Positions 7,469 to 14,379 of a stretch of DNA of 17,990 nt are shown in pieces (within the stretch, counting starts at the first letter, position 1; every line of letters starts with the position of its first letter). The position numbers were made by a program, and so were the translations under genes. Source of the stretch: JAPLGE01 sp964355545 (GTDB lineage Bacteria > Bipolaricaulota > Bipolaricaulia > UBA7950 > UBA9294); NCBI GenBank assembly GCA_964355545.1, contig CAYHEK010000029.1, positions 1 through 17,990 of the forward strand, in the 5' to 3' direction. The notes beneath the pieces are model-generated. The model worked only from the letters and a program-made list of their open reading frames with translations. It was not told where the DNA came from and did not search any database.

Positions 7469-8418
7469 GCGACGAGAAGACCCTCGACCTCCTGGAGGCG
7501 AAGATCCAGGAGCTGCACGAGCTGAACAAGAAGGACGGGATCGACCTCTCGAGCGAGATCGTCCGCCTGGAGAAGAAGCTCGAATCCCTGAGGGCGGAGC
7601 TGTACGCGAACTTAAGCGACTGGGAGCGCGTGAAGACCGCCCGCCACCCCAAACGTCCCTACTCTCTCGACTACATCCATTCGATCTTCACCGACTTCTA
7701 CGAGCTCCACGGGGACCGGCTCGCGGGGGACGACCGCGCCCTCCTTACGGGTCTCGCGCGGCTCGACGGCCGACCCGTCGCCCTTCTCGCCCAGCAGAAG
7801 GGGCGCTCGACCGAGGAGAACAAGGAGCGCTACTTCGGGATGCCCCGCCCTCAGGGCTACCGCAAGGCGCGACGCGTCATGACCCTCGCCGAGCGCTTCT
7901 CCTTCCCTGTCGCGAGCCTCCTCGACACGCCGGGCGCCTATCCGGGCCTCGAGTCGGAGGCGGGGAACATCGGGGGGGCGATCGCAGAGAACCTCCTTCT
8001 CATGTCGCGGCTCCGCGTGCCGATCGTGGCAGCGGTGATCGGGGAGGGAGGATCGGGCGGAGCCCTCGCGATCGGGGTCGCCGATCGGGTGGTGATGCTC
8101 GAGAACTCGATCTACTCCGTCATCAGTCCCGAAGGAGCGGCGGCGATCCTGTGGAAGGAGAAGGAGAAGACGCCGGAGGCGGCGAGCGCCCTTTGCCTCA
8201 CCGCCCCGCGCCTCCTCGAACTGGGCGTGATCGACGAGGTCATCCCCGAGCCGGCCGGCGGCGCGCACCGCGACTTCCAAAGGACCGCAGTACTCCTCAA
8301 AGAAAGCCTCCTCCGCCACCTCGGGGAACTCTCGGCCCTGCCGATCGACGAGCTCCTCGCGGCCCGCTACCGCCGCTACCGCTCGGCCGGCCGCCATCGG
8401 ACCCTCTCCGACCGGTGA
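7465..8418 (+). CDS. accA: Acetyl-CoA carboxylase carboxyltransferase subunit alpha
   Basis: 317 residues, normal AccA length. There is a helical N-terminal region (1-60), then the carboxyltransferase core: LHGDR (81-85), DTPGAYPG (154-161), GEGGSGGALAIG (193-204, oxyanion glycines) and YSVISPEGAAAILWK (217-231), with PEPAGGAHR near 261-269. The usual GQ..AIA motif reads GNIGGAIA (167-174), an Asn-for-Gln change. The start is the ATG overlapping the accD stop by 4 nt, with GGAGG upstream inside accD. An in-frame start 21 nt upstream is less likely. It is the last gene of the plus-strand operon and converges on the next transporter gene. Confidence 0.97.
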   Translation: MSDEKTLDLLEAKIQELHELNKKDGIDLSSEIVRLEKKLESLRAELYANLSDWERVKTARHPKRPYSLDYIHSIFTDFYELHGDRLAGDDRALLTGLARLDGRPVALLAQQKGRSTEENKERYFGMPRPQGYRKARRVMTLAERFSFPVASLLDTPGAYPGLESEAGNIGGAIAENLLLMSRLRVPIVAAVIGEGGSGGALAIGVADRVVMLENSIYSVISPEGAAAILWKEKEKTPEAASALCLTAPRLLELGVIDEVIPEPAGGAHRDFQRTAVLLKESLLRHLGELSALPIDELLAARYRRYRSAGRHRTLSDR

Positions 8419-8422
8419 GGCG

Positions 8423-8438
8423 CCCCCTCCTTGGGGGG
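8423..8438. other. C/G-rich hairpin between converging accA and MFS genes
   Basis: CCCCC, a 5-nt loop, then GGGGGG, in a 29-bp gap between two converging stop codons. No T-run follows on either strand, so an intrinsic-terminator role is possible but poorly supported. Confidence 0.3.
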
Positions 8439-8447
8439 AGAAGTCGC

Positions 8448-9665
8448 CTACGCTATCTCCTCCCCGCTTCTTGCCTCGCGCACGTGGCGGAAGAAGGCAT
8501 ACCTCAGGGTCGGGACGAGGGCGTAGAGCGACGTCGTGACGAGGAAGATCGTCGGGAACCCGACCGTCATCTGGAGCCTCCCGCTCAATAGGGCGCTCAC
8601 CGCCCACGCCCCGTTCCAGGCAAGGACGAGGAGGCTCGAGGTCACCGGCCGCAGCCTCTCCGAGACAAGCTCCATGGACAGGGCCCCCGACGCGGGAGAG
8701 CTCACGTTCATGAGGGCGGTCCGCACCAGGTAGCCGACCGCGGAGAAGGCGAAGAGGGGAGAGAAACCCATCAGGAAGAGGAACGGGATCGACAGGGCCT
8801 GCAGAGCGACGATCGTCCTCACCTTTCCCAGCCGGTGCACGAGGAGGGGGATGGCGAGGGATCCCAGGGCGATGAGAACGGCGGAAGAGGCGAAGAGAAG
8901 GCCAAGCAGAGGGTCGGCCACATCGAAGCGGACCTTGTAGAAGACGTTGACAAACGGGATGAGGAGGCCCGCGCCCAAGGCGACGATCACCTCGATCAGG
9001 ACGAGCTTGGCCACGGTCGGACGCGATCCGCCAAGCCCTTCCAGGGCGGGGCGGCCCTCGGGGCTTTGGCGAGCGTTGCGAAGAAGGGCGATGGGAAGGA
9101 GAGCGAGGAGGGCGATCCCCGCCGCGAGGGCGAGGGTCGCCCGGTAGACCTCGCTCCCAGAGAGGGAGAGGCCAAGGAGACGGGGAAGGGCTCCGCCTGC
9201 GAGGTTCGCGACGACGCTCGCCAGAGTACTTAGGGCGAACTGGACGCTGAAGAGGTGGGTCCGCTCCGCCGGTCCGCTCGAGGCGGCGAGGAAGGGAGAG
9301 GAGGCGACGTAGAGGAGGGAGGACCCCAGGCCGAAGAGGGCGCTTGAGAGGAGCAGAGGGACGCGGGCTGGAAAGGCAACCTGGCCGACGAAGGCGAGCC
9401 CCTGGAGGGCCGTCCCGAGAAGGAGTCCCCTCTTGTACCCGATTCGCGGGAGGAAAAGGCCGATCGGGACCGCCGTGCCCGCGACGGCGAACGCCGAAAC
9501 GCTCGCCACGGCCCCGACGAAGGCCTGGTCGTAGCCCAAGCGAAGGAGGAAGAGGTTAAAGAGGAGATTCTGGATTCCCAGGCCGAGGCCCGAGAGGACC
9601 GTGCTCACAAGGTACAGGCGCGCGTCGCGAGAGAAGGTGCGGACGCGCGCAAGGTAATCGGACAC
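8448..9665 (-). CDS. Major facilitator superfamily transporter, substrate unknown
   Basis: 405 residues with about 12 predicted membrane helices. It begins VSDYLARVRTF, and the first helix runs from about residue 16. A degenerate motif A, FLPRIGYKRG, follows helix 2 (71-80), and a loop at about 190-215 separates the halves. No motif points to a drug, sugar or peptide substrate, so only the superfamily is called. The GTG at 9665 has AAGGAGGGGGA directly upstream. The frame stays open far upstream into the antisense of the phosphofructokinase gene, but that part has no transporter features. It is divergent from pfkA and convergent with accA. Confidence 0.82.
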   Translation of the reverse strand: MSDYLARVRTFSRDARLYLVSTVLSGLGLGIQNLLFNLFLLRLGYDQAFVGAVASVSAFAVAGTAVPIGLFLPRIGYKRGLLLGTALQGLAFVGQVAFPARVPLLLSSALFGLGSSLLYVASSPFLAASSGPAERTHLFSVQFALSTLASVVANLAGGALPRLLGLSLSGSEVYRATLALAAGIALLALLPIALLRNARQSPEGRPALEGLGGSRPTVAKLVLIEVIVALGAGLLIPFVNVFYKVRFDVADPLLGLLFASSAVLIALGSLAIPLLVHRLGKVRTIVALQALSIPFLFLMGFSPLFAFSAVGYLVRTALMNVSSPASGALSMELVSERLRPVTSSLLVLAWNGAWAVSALLSGRLQMTVGFPTIFLVTTSLYALVPTLRYAFFRHVREARSGEEIA

Positions 9666-9667
9666 TC

Positions 9668-9690
9668 CCCCTCCTTCCACCGGGGAGGGG
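9668..9690 (-). promoter_or_regulatory. Possible leader hairpin that would mask the MFS ribosome site
   Basis: On the minus strand CCCCTCC (9690-9684) can pair with GGAGGGG (9674-9668) across a 9-nt loop, and the latter is the ribosome site of the MFS gene. This matters only if the transcript starts at or upstream of about 9690. The nearest -10-like box (TACCAT, 9696-9691) would start it a little later, weakening the case. Confidence 0.25.
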
Positions 9691-9720
9691 ATGGTACGCC
9701 CGCGCCGCGCGACCAAGCAA
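9691..9720 (-). promoter_or_regulatory. Weak candidate promoter for the MFS gene
   Basis: Minus-strand TTGCTT (9720-9715), 18-nt spacer, TACCAT (9696-9691). Both boxes are imperfect, but position and spacing suit the GTG at 9665, giving a leader of about 19 nt. Confidence 0.3.
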
Positions 9721-9727
9721 CCCGGCC

Positions 9728-9756
9728 TTGAAACGTCCATCCGCGGCCGGTATAAG
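9728..9756 (+). promoter_or_regulatory. Sigma70-type promoter for the phosphofructokinase gene
   Basis: TTGAAA (9728-9733), 17-nt spacer, TATAAG (9751-9756). The predicted start near 9763 gives a leader of about 30 nt containing GAGGAGCGGGGG. It shares the TTGAAR -35 form seen at the CNNM and acs promoters. Confidence 0.65.
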
Positions 9757-9792
9757 TACCCTCGATACGAAAAGATCGAGGAGGAGCGGGGG

Positions 9793-10821
9793 ATGAAGCG
9801 CGCAGGGGTCCTGACCGGAGGCGGGGACTCGCCCGGGATCAACGCGGCGATTCGCTCGATCGTCCGCTTCGGAGAGCGGCACGGGGTGGAGACGATCGGG
9901 TTCCTCGAGGGTTGGAAGGGCCCGATCGAGGATCTCCACCAGGCCCTCGCGCTCGACGACGTCTCTGGGATCCTCCACATCGGCGGGACGATCCTGGGTA
10001 CCTCGCGCACGAACCCGTTCAAGATGGAGGGGGCGGTGGAGCGGATCCTGGAGACGCTCGAACGGAACGCGATCGATTTCCTGATCGCGATCGGCGGGGA
10101 CGACACGATGGGCGTCGCCCATCGCCTGGCCCCGCACGGGGTGAAGGCGATCGGGATCCCGCAGACGATCGACAACGACATCGCCATGACCGACTACTCC
10201 CTGGGGTTCTCCTCCGCCCTCGGGGTGATCACCGACGCCCTCGACCGCCTGCACACGACCGCCTTCTCTCACAACCGGGTCCTCATCCTCGAGGTGATGG
10301 GCCGCGACGCGGGATGGCTCTCCCTGATGGGTGGGATCGCGGGCGGCGCCGACGTCATCCTCATCCCGGAGATCGAGTTCAGCGTCGAGGCCGTGCACCG
10401 GAAGTTCCTCCGCCGCCAGGGCCAGAAGAAGCACTTCAGCATCGTCATCATCGCCGAGGGAGCGCGGCCGGCGGGATTGAGCGGACAGGTGATCGCCGAG
10501 GCGGAGGTCGACGCCTTCGGCCACGTGCGCCTCGGCGGGGTCGGCCAGTACCTGGCGAACGAGCTCTCCCAGAGGATGAAGATGCCGGTGCGGGTCACGA
10601 ATCTCGCCTACCTCCAGCGCGGGGGGAGCCCGTCGCCTTTCGATCGGATCCTCGCCACCCGCTTCGGCGCGGCGGCGATCGAGTTCGCCCTGGAGGGGCA
10701 CTTCGACGTGATGACGGCCCTCCACGGGACGAAGATCGAGCCGGTCAGCCTGGAGGAGGCCCTGCGCACATCAAGGCCGGTCGACCCGAGCGTCCTCTAC
10801 CTCGTCGACCTATTCGAGTAG
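9793..10821 (+). CDS. pfkA: 6-phosphofructokinase, group A, with PPi-type residue at position 104
   Basis: 342 residues, phosphorylating fructose 6-phosphate to the 1,6-bisphosphate. Motifs fall at E. coli numbering: TGGGDSPGIN (8-17), GGDDT (101-105), PQTIDND (123-129, catalytic D127), EVMGRDAGW (167-175), E222 and LAYLQRGGSP (271-280). Asp104 replaces the Gly of ATP enzymes and is the hallmark of PPi-dependent or mixed-donor enzymes. Position 124 is Gln, neither the Gly of ATP types nor the Lys of PPi types. The family call is firm; the phosphoryl donor is not. The ATG at 9793 has GAGGAG..GGGGG upstream; an earlier in-frame ATG at 9691 lies before the promoter. The 3' end overlaps the converging NUDIX gene by 12 nt. 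Confidence 0.92.
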   Translation: MKRAGVLTGGGDSPGINAAIRSIVRFGERHGVETIGFLEGWKGPIEDLHQALALDDVSGILHIGGTILGTSRTNPFKMEGAVERILETLERNAIDFLIAIGGDDTMGVAHRLAPHGVKAIGIPQTIDNDIAMTDYSLGFSSALGVITDALDRLHTTAFSHNRVLILEVMGRDAGWLSLMGGIAGGADVILIPEIEFSVEAVHRKFLRRQGQKKHFSIVIIAEGARPAGLSGQVIAEAEVDAFGHVRLGGVGQYLANELSQRMKMPVRVTNLAYLQRGGSPSPFDRILATRFGAAAIEFALEGHFDVMTALHGTKIEPVSLEEALRTSRPVDPSVLYLVDLFE

Positions 10822-11397
10822 CCGGACGTGAAGGAGGGCGAGGAGGGTCTTCGCGTCCTCGATCGCCCCCTCGCGGATGAGCCGGTCGATCTCTTCTCGC
10901 TCGAAGGCCTGCACGGTCGAAATCTCTCCCGCGGAGCGGTCTGCGATCGATTCGACGTCGCGGGCGAGGAAGAGGGTCATCCGCTCGTCGGTGAAGCCTG
11001 GGGAGGTGTAGAAGGAGGAGATCCTCTCCCAGGAGGCGGCCTCGCAGCCAGTCTCCTCGAGGAGTTCGCGCTTCGCGCAGGAAAGCGACTCCTCCCCCGC
11101 CTCGAGCTTCCCCGCCGGGATCTCCCACAGGGACTTCCCGACCGCGTGGCGGTGCTGGCGCACGAGGAGCACGCGGCCGTCGGGAAGGAGGGGAAGGACG
11201 CCCGCCGCACCGGAGTGGAGGACGACCTCGCGCGACAAGATCGACCCGTCGGGGAGCCTCACCCGATCGACCACGAAGCACAGAAGCCTGCCGGCATGGA
11301 CCTCGCGCCGCTCGACGAGCGCCTCGTCAGGGGATGGCGTTGTACCCTTCCTCGAGAGCGCGCTCGTTTTGCTCGACGAACTTCCCCTTCCCCTCAC
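10810..11397 (-). CDS. NUDIX hydrolase, ADP-ribose pyrophosphatase-like (start uncertain)
   Basis: A perfect Nudix box, G-x5-E-x7-REL-x-EE-x-G, spans residues 96-118 when numbered from the GTG at 11397. LWEIPAGKLEAGE before it and SSFYTSPGF after it resemble the ADP-ribose pyrophosphatase (NudF/YffH) subgroup, which hydrolyses ADP-ribose to AMP and ribose 5-phosphate with Mg2+. The start is doubtful. The GTG at 11397 has no ribosome site, gives an unusual Ser-rich N-terminus and overlaps the upstream gamma-subunit gene by 71 nt. No ATG, GTG or TTG follows before the domain begins. An ACG at 11340 has AGGAAGGG 4 nt upstream and would give 176 residues. It is the last gene of the long minus-strand run. 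Confidence 0.85.
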   Translation of the reverse strand: MRGRGSSSSKTSALSRKGTTPSPDEALVERREVHAGRLLCFVVDRVRLPDGSILSREVVLHSGAAGVLPLLPDGRVLLVRQHRHAVGKSLWEIPAGKLEAGEESLSCAKRELLEETGCEAASWERISSFYTSPGFTDERMTLFLARDVESIADRSAGEISTVQAFEREEIDRLIREGAIEDAKTLLALLHVRLLE

Positions 11398-11866
11398 TTG
11401 TGAGGACGTGCGTCATCGCGCGCCTCGCCGCCTCGAGGGAGACCACGGGGTTCGTCTTGAGGTAAGCGCCGAGGGCGACCATGTTCAGGGCGCGGCTCGT
11501 CCCCGCCTGGGCGGCGAGCGCGTTCATCGGGACGGAGAAGGCGCGCACGTCGCGGCGTTTTGTCTCGCGGTCGACGAGGGAGCGATTGACGAGGATCGTC
11601 CCTCCCGCGGCGACGACCGGCTCGAACTTATCAAGCGAGGGGAGGTTCAAGGCAATGAGCGCCGTCGGCTCGTCGACGATCGGCGATCTGACCGGCTCCT
11701 CGGAGAGGACGACCGTGCAGTTCGCCGTCCCGCCGCGCATCTCCGGGCCGTAGGACGGGAGCCAGGTCACCTCGAGGCCCTCGTCCATCCCTGCCTGAGC
11801 GAGGACCTTCCCCGCGAGGATGACCCCCTGTCCGCCAAAGCCGGCAATGACGAGCGAGCGTTCCAT
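11327..11866 (-). CDS. 2-oxoacid:ferredoxin oxidoreductase, gamma subunit
   Basis: 179 residues of the pyruvate/ketoisovalerate oxidoreductase catalytic (POR/KOR gamma) family. The start MERSLVIAGFGGQGV (1-15) and SYGPEMRGG (38-46) are the family signatures. Its length matches stand-alone gamma subunits. It pairs with the alpha and beta subunits just upstream and helps form the CoA-binding catalytic enzyme. The ATG at 11866 lies 3 nt after the beta stop, and AAGGGGTGAGGG across the junction is its ribosome site, so translation is coupled. Substrate is discussed under the alpha subunit. Confidence 0.93.
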   Translation of the reverse strand: MERSLVIAGFGGQGVILAGKVLAQAGMDEGLEVTWLPSYGPEMRGGTANCTVVLSEEPVRSPIVDEPTALIALNLPSLDKFEPVVAAGGTILVNRSLVDRETKRRDVRAFSVPMNALAAQAGTSRALNMVALGAYLKTNPVVSLEAARRAMTHVLTSEGKGKFVEQNERALEEGYNAIP

Positions 11867-11869
11867 CCC

Positions 11870-12628
11870 TCACCCCTTGTCCACGAGGTCGCCCAACGGG
11901 AAGACCTTCGTCACGACCTCGGCGACGTGCCGGTTCGCCTCGACCGGCTTCATGTGCCAGTTCGTCGGGCAGGTCGCGAGGACCTCGACGAGGGAGTAGC
12001 CCTTCCCTTCGACCTGATTCTGGAACGCCTTCTTGATCGCCTGGGTCGCCGCGAGGATCCGCTTCGTGTCGTACAGGGCCTGGCGGGTCACGTAGACCGG
12101 GGCCTCGAGCTGGGCGATCATCTCCACAAAGCGGATCGGATAGCCGAAGAGGGCCGGGTCGCGGCCCTCGGGGGTCGTCGTCGTCTTCTGGCCGACGAGG
12201 GTCGTCGGCGCCATCTCCCCGCCCGTCATCCCGTAGACCTGGTTGTTCACGAAGACGACGGTGATCTTCTCTCCGCGGTTCGCGGCGTGGATCGACTCGG
12301 CGGTCCCGATCGACGCGAAGTCGCCGTCCCCCTGGTAGGCCAAGACGACGAGGTCGGGGCGCGCCCGCTTGAGCCCGGTCGCGACAGCGCTCGCGCGGCC
12401 GTGCGCGACCTGCAGGGCATCGCAGCGATACCACAGATACGCGAAGACCGAGCACCCGACCGGCGCGATCACCACGGTCCGCTCCGCGATTGCGAGGTCG
12501 TCGATCGTCTGGCCGATGATCCGCGTCAGGATCCCATGATGGCAACCGGGGCAGTAGGTGGAGTGCGCCTCGGTGAGGCAGGCCGGCCTCGAGAAGACCT
12601 TCACCATCCGTTCCACGCTAACCGACAT
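11870..12628 (-). CDS. 2-oxoacid:ferredoxin oxidoreductase, beta subunit (TPP-binding)
   Basis: 252 residues. The thiamine diphosphate/Mg2+ motif begins at G100-D101-G102-D103 and continues to N128-N129 and YGMTGGEMAPTT. Likely [4Fe-4S] ligands are C26 and C29 in YCPGCHHG, C59 in VGCS and C220 in ATCPTNW, matching the family's CxxC...C...C pattern. This subunit carries the decarboxylation centre and first electron acceptor, passing electrons to ferredoxin. The ATG at 12628 overlaps the end of the alpha gene by 11 nt and has GAGGTGA six nt upstream. A second ATG seven codons in is a less likely start. Confidence 0.95.
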   Translation of the reverse strand: MSVSVERMVKVFSRPACLTEAHSTYCPGCHHGILTRIIGQTIDDLAIAERTVVIAPVGCSVFAYLWYRCDALQVAHGRASAVATGLKRARPDLVVLAYQGDGDFASIGTAESIHAANRGEKITVVFVNNQVYGMTGGEMAPTTLVGQKTTTTPEGRDPALFGYPIRFVEMIAQLEAPVYVTRQALYDTKRILAATQAIKKAFQNQVEGKGYSLVEVLATCPTNWHMKPVEANRHVAEVVTKVFPLGDLVDKG

Positions 12629-13673
12629 AGCGCTTCACCTCGCAGAGGATCCCCTTCGGCGTCGGGACGATCCCGCCAAGCTCCCCGTAGAACGGAGTCG
12701 CCGCCCGCTCCGCCACCGCGAGCCGCACGTCCTCCCACATCTGGCCCGCGCTCATCTCGACCGTCAGAACCGTCTCCACGCGCTTGGAAAGCTCCTTGAG
12801 CGGCTCGTACGGAAACGGCCACACGGTGATCGGCCGGAAGAGGCCAAGACGAATCCCTGCTTCCCTCGCCATCCGCACGACGCTCTTCGCGATCCGGGCG
12901 ACGGTCCCGTAGGCGGCGATGACGATCTCGGCGTCCGCGGTCTCCGTCTCCTCGTAACGGACCTCGTTCTCGCGGATCGTGCGGTAGCGTTCCTGAAGTT
13001 CAAGGTTCATCTTCCGGAGCCCCTCCGGGTCGAGGTCGAAGGAGAGGATGATGTTGGGGGCGCGGCCGTGTGCCCCGGTCGTCGCCCACGGCTTCTTTGG
13101 GAGGCTCTCCGGGGCGACCGGCTCGGGAAGCTCGACCGGCTCCATCATCTGGCCGAGCATCCCGTCGGCGAGGATCATCACTGGCGTCCGGTAGCGGTCG
13201 GCAAGCTCAAAGGCGAGCATCGTCAGCTCCCCGGCCTCGGGGACGGTCGAGGGCGCAAGGACGATCATGTGGTAGTCCCCGTGGCCGCCGCCCTTCGTCG
13301 CCTGGAAATAGTCGCACTGGGCGGGGGCGATGTTCCCCAACCCCGGCCCGCCACGGACGACGTTCACGATTACGGCAGGGAGGCTCGAGCCGGCGAGGTA
13401 GGAGATCCCCTCCTGCTTGAGGCTGATCCCGGGCGAGGAGGAGGAGGTCATCGTCCGCACCCCGGCCGCGGCGGCGCCGTGGACCATGCTGATCGCCGCG
13501 ATCTCGCTCTCCGCCTGGACGAACGTCCGGTGAAGGCGCGGCATGTTCTTTGCCATGTGCTCCAAAAGCTCCGCCTGCGGGGTGATCGGATAGGCGAAGT
13601 AGCACTGGCACCCGGCGCGGATCGCCGCCTCGGCGATCACCTCGTTCCCCCGCAAGAGGACCCGCTCCCCCAT
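12618..13673 (-). CDS. vorB: 2-oxoacid:ferredoxin oxidoreductase, alpha subunit (VorB-like)
   Basis: 351 residues. The N-terminal pyrimidine-binding domain contains GNEVIAEAAIRAG (9-21), YPITPQ (28-33), QAESEIAAISMVHGAA and TSSSSPGISLKQEGISYL. NVVRGGPGLGNIAPAQCDYF and ATKGGGHGDYH follow at about 104-134. The transketolase C-terminal domain ends the protein. YPITPQ and GGGHGDY are what I associate with enzymes annotated VorB (3-methyl-2-oxobutanoate:ferredoxin oxidoreductase). KorA-type 2-oxoglutarate enzymes share the gene order ferredoxin-alpha-beta-gamma, so branched 2-oxoacids are favoured but not proven. The ATG at 13673 has AAGGAGGGACG upstream. Confidence 0.93.
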   Translation of the reverse strand: MGERVLLRGNEVIAEAAIRAGCQCYFAYPITPQAELLEHMAKNMPRLHRTFVQAESEIAAISMVHGAAAAGVRTMTSSSSPGISLKQEGISYLAGSSLPAVIVNVVRGGPGLGNIAPAQCDYFQATKGGGHGDYHMIVLAPSTVPEAGELTMLAFELADRYRTPVMILADGMLGQMMEPVELPEPVAPESLPKKPWATTGAHGRAPNIILSFDLDPEGLRKMNLELQERYRTIRENEVRYEETETADAEIVIAAYGTVARIAKSVVRMAREAGIRLGLFRPITVWPFPYEPLKELSKRVETVLTVEMSAGQMWEDVRLAVAERAATPFYGELGGIVPTPKGILCEVKRYVG

Positions 13674-13694
13674 CGTCCCTCCTTCTCTCCCGGT

Positions 13695-13919
13695 TTACGT
13701 GCGAACCTTCTCTTTCAAGACCTCGATCACCACGTCCGGACAGGTCAGGGCGCAGAAGGCGCATCCGACGCAGCTTTCTGGATGCTCCATGTAGACAACG
13801 TCGTAGCCGCTCTTGTTCAGCCTTCCGGAGAAGGCAAGGACACGCTTGGGGCAGGCCGCGATGCACAGCCCGCACCCCTTGCACCGTTCTTCATCGACGC
13901 GAACTGTCCCGCTTGGCAT
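13695..13919 (-). CDS. 2[4Fe-4S] ferredoxin-like subunit of the 2-oxoacid oxidoreductase
   Basis: 74 residues with two perfect CxxCxxCxxxCP motifs: C13, C16, C19, C23 and C50, C53, C56, C60. Each cysteine set supplies three ligands of one cluster and one of the other. It corresponds to the delta (VorD/KorD) subunit that carries electrons from the beta subunit to soluble ferredoxin. The ATG at 13919 gives a compact ferredoxin with GGAGGGG 9 nt upstream; a longer frame upstream adds only Arg/Gly/Ser-rich sequence that is antisense-like. The gene overlaps the preceding S1-domain gene by 29 nt and ends 21 nt before the alpha subunit. Confidence 0.92.
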   Translation of the reverse strand: MPSGTVRVDEERCKGCGLCIAACPKRVLAFSGRLNKSGYDVVYMEHPESCVGCAFCALTCPDVVIEVLKEKVRT

Positions 13920-14358
13920 CCTGTCGCCCCTCCGTCTCCTCGTCGTAGAACGTCTCCTCGACCCGCTCGCTGTGGTGCCGCCGGAGCCGGGCAAGGCCCT
14001 CCTCGGCCTGAGCGATCCACTTCTCGGTCTTCTCCTCGGGAAGGCGATCCCGCACCACCCGCGCTGCGGTGAGCCGCGAGGAGCGGCTCCTCAGGACGTA
14101 CTTCAGGCGATGGAACTCCCGGTCGAAGGCGTCCGCCGGCCTCTCCTCGTGCGGCAGGAGCGCAACCTCGAAGCGGCCGTCCGTCCCTAGCGCGAGGACC
14201 CGCACCGCCACCCGCTCTCCCACCCGCAAGGGAGGGCCTTCCCGTCCGGGAGAGGACGCCGCCACGCCGATCTGACCCTCGGCGAGGGCGACGACCGTCC
14301 CCTCCGCAGAGAGGCTCAGGACTTCTCCCGACAGGGTGCTTCCGACCTCGAGCGTCAT
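13891..14358 (-). CDS. Small S1/OB-fold RNA-binding domain protein, function unknown
   Basis: 155 residues, not matched to a named family. Residues 5-68 fit an S1-like OB fold: VGSTLSGEVLSLSAEGTVVAL, a Gly-rich turn, then RVGERVAVRVLALGTDGRFEVAL. The C-terminal half (70-155) is highly charged and probably helical, with Arg clusters (90-105, 124-128) and an RQDAKRDSSRR tail. This suggests nucleic-acid or ribosome binding. It lies 21 nt after rpmB and its last 29 nt overlap the ferredoxin gene, so translation may be coupled. The ATG at 14358 has only a distant GGAG. The domain call is by eye. The gene is supported by strand, spacing and a sensible protein composition. Confidence 0.72.
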   Translation of the reverse strand: MTLEVGSTLSGEVLSLSAEGTVVALAEGQIGVAASSPGREGPPLRVGERVAVRVLALGTDGRFEVALLPHEERPADAFDREFHRLKYVLRSRSSRLTAARVVRDRLPEEKTEKWIAQAEEGLARLRRHHSERVEETFYDEETEGRQDAKRDSSRR

Positions 14359-14379
14359 GCCGCGTCCACTCCGATCCGA

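Noticed and set aside
9666..10187. N-terminal extension of the MFS protein into the pfkA antisense
   Set aside because: The added 174 residues are not hydrophobic-helical and overlap a certain gene; the GTG at 9665 has an ideal ribosome site.
11369..14072. Long plus-strand frames (476 and 504 codons) opposite the oxidoreductase genes
   Set aside because: The opposite strand encodes complete alpha, beta, gamma and ferredoxin subunits with all cofactor motifs; these frames are shadows.
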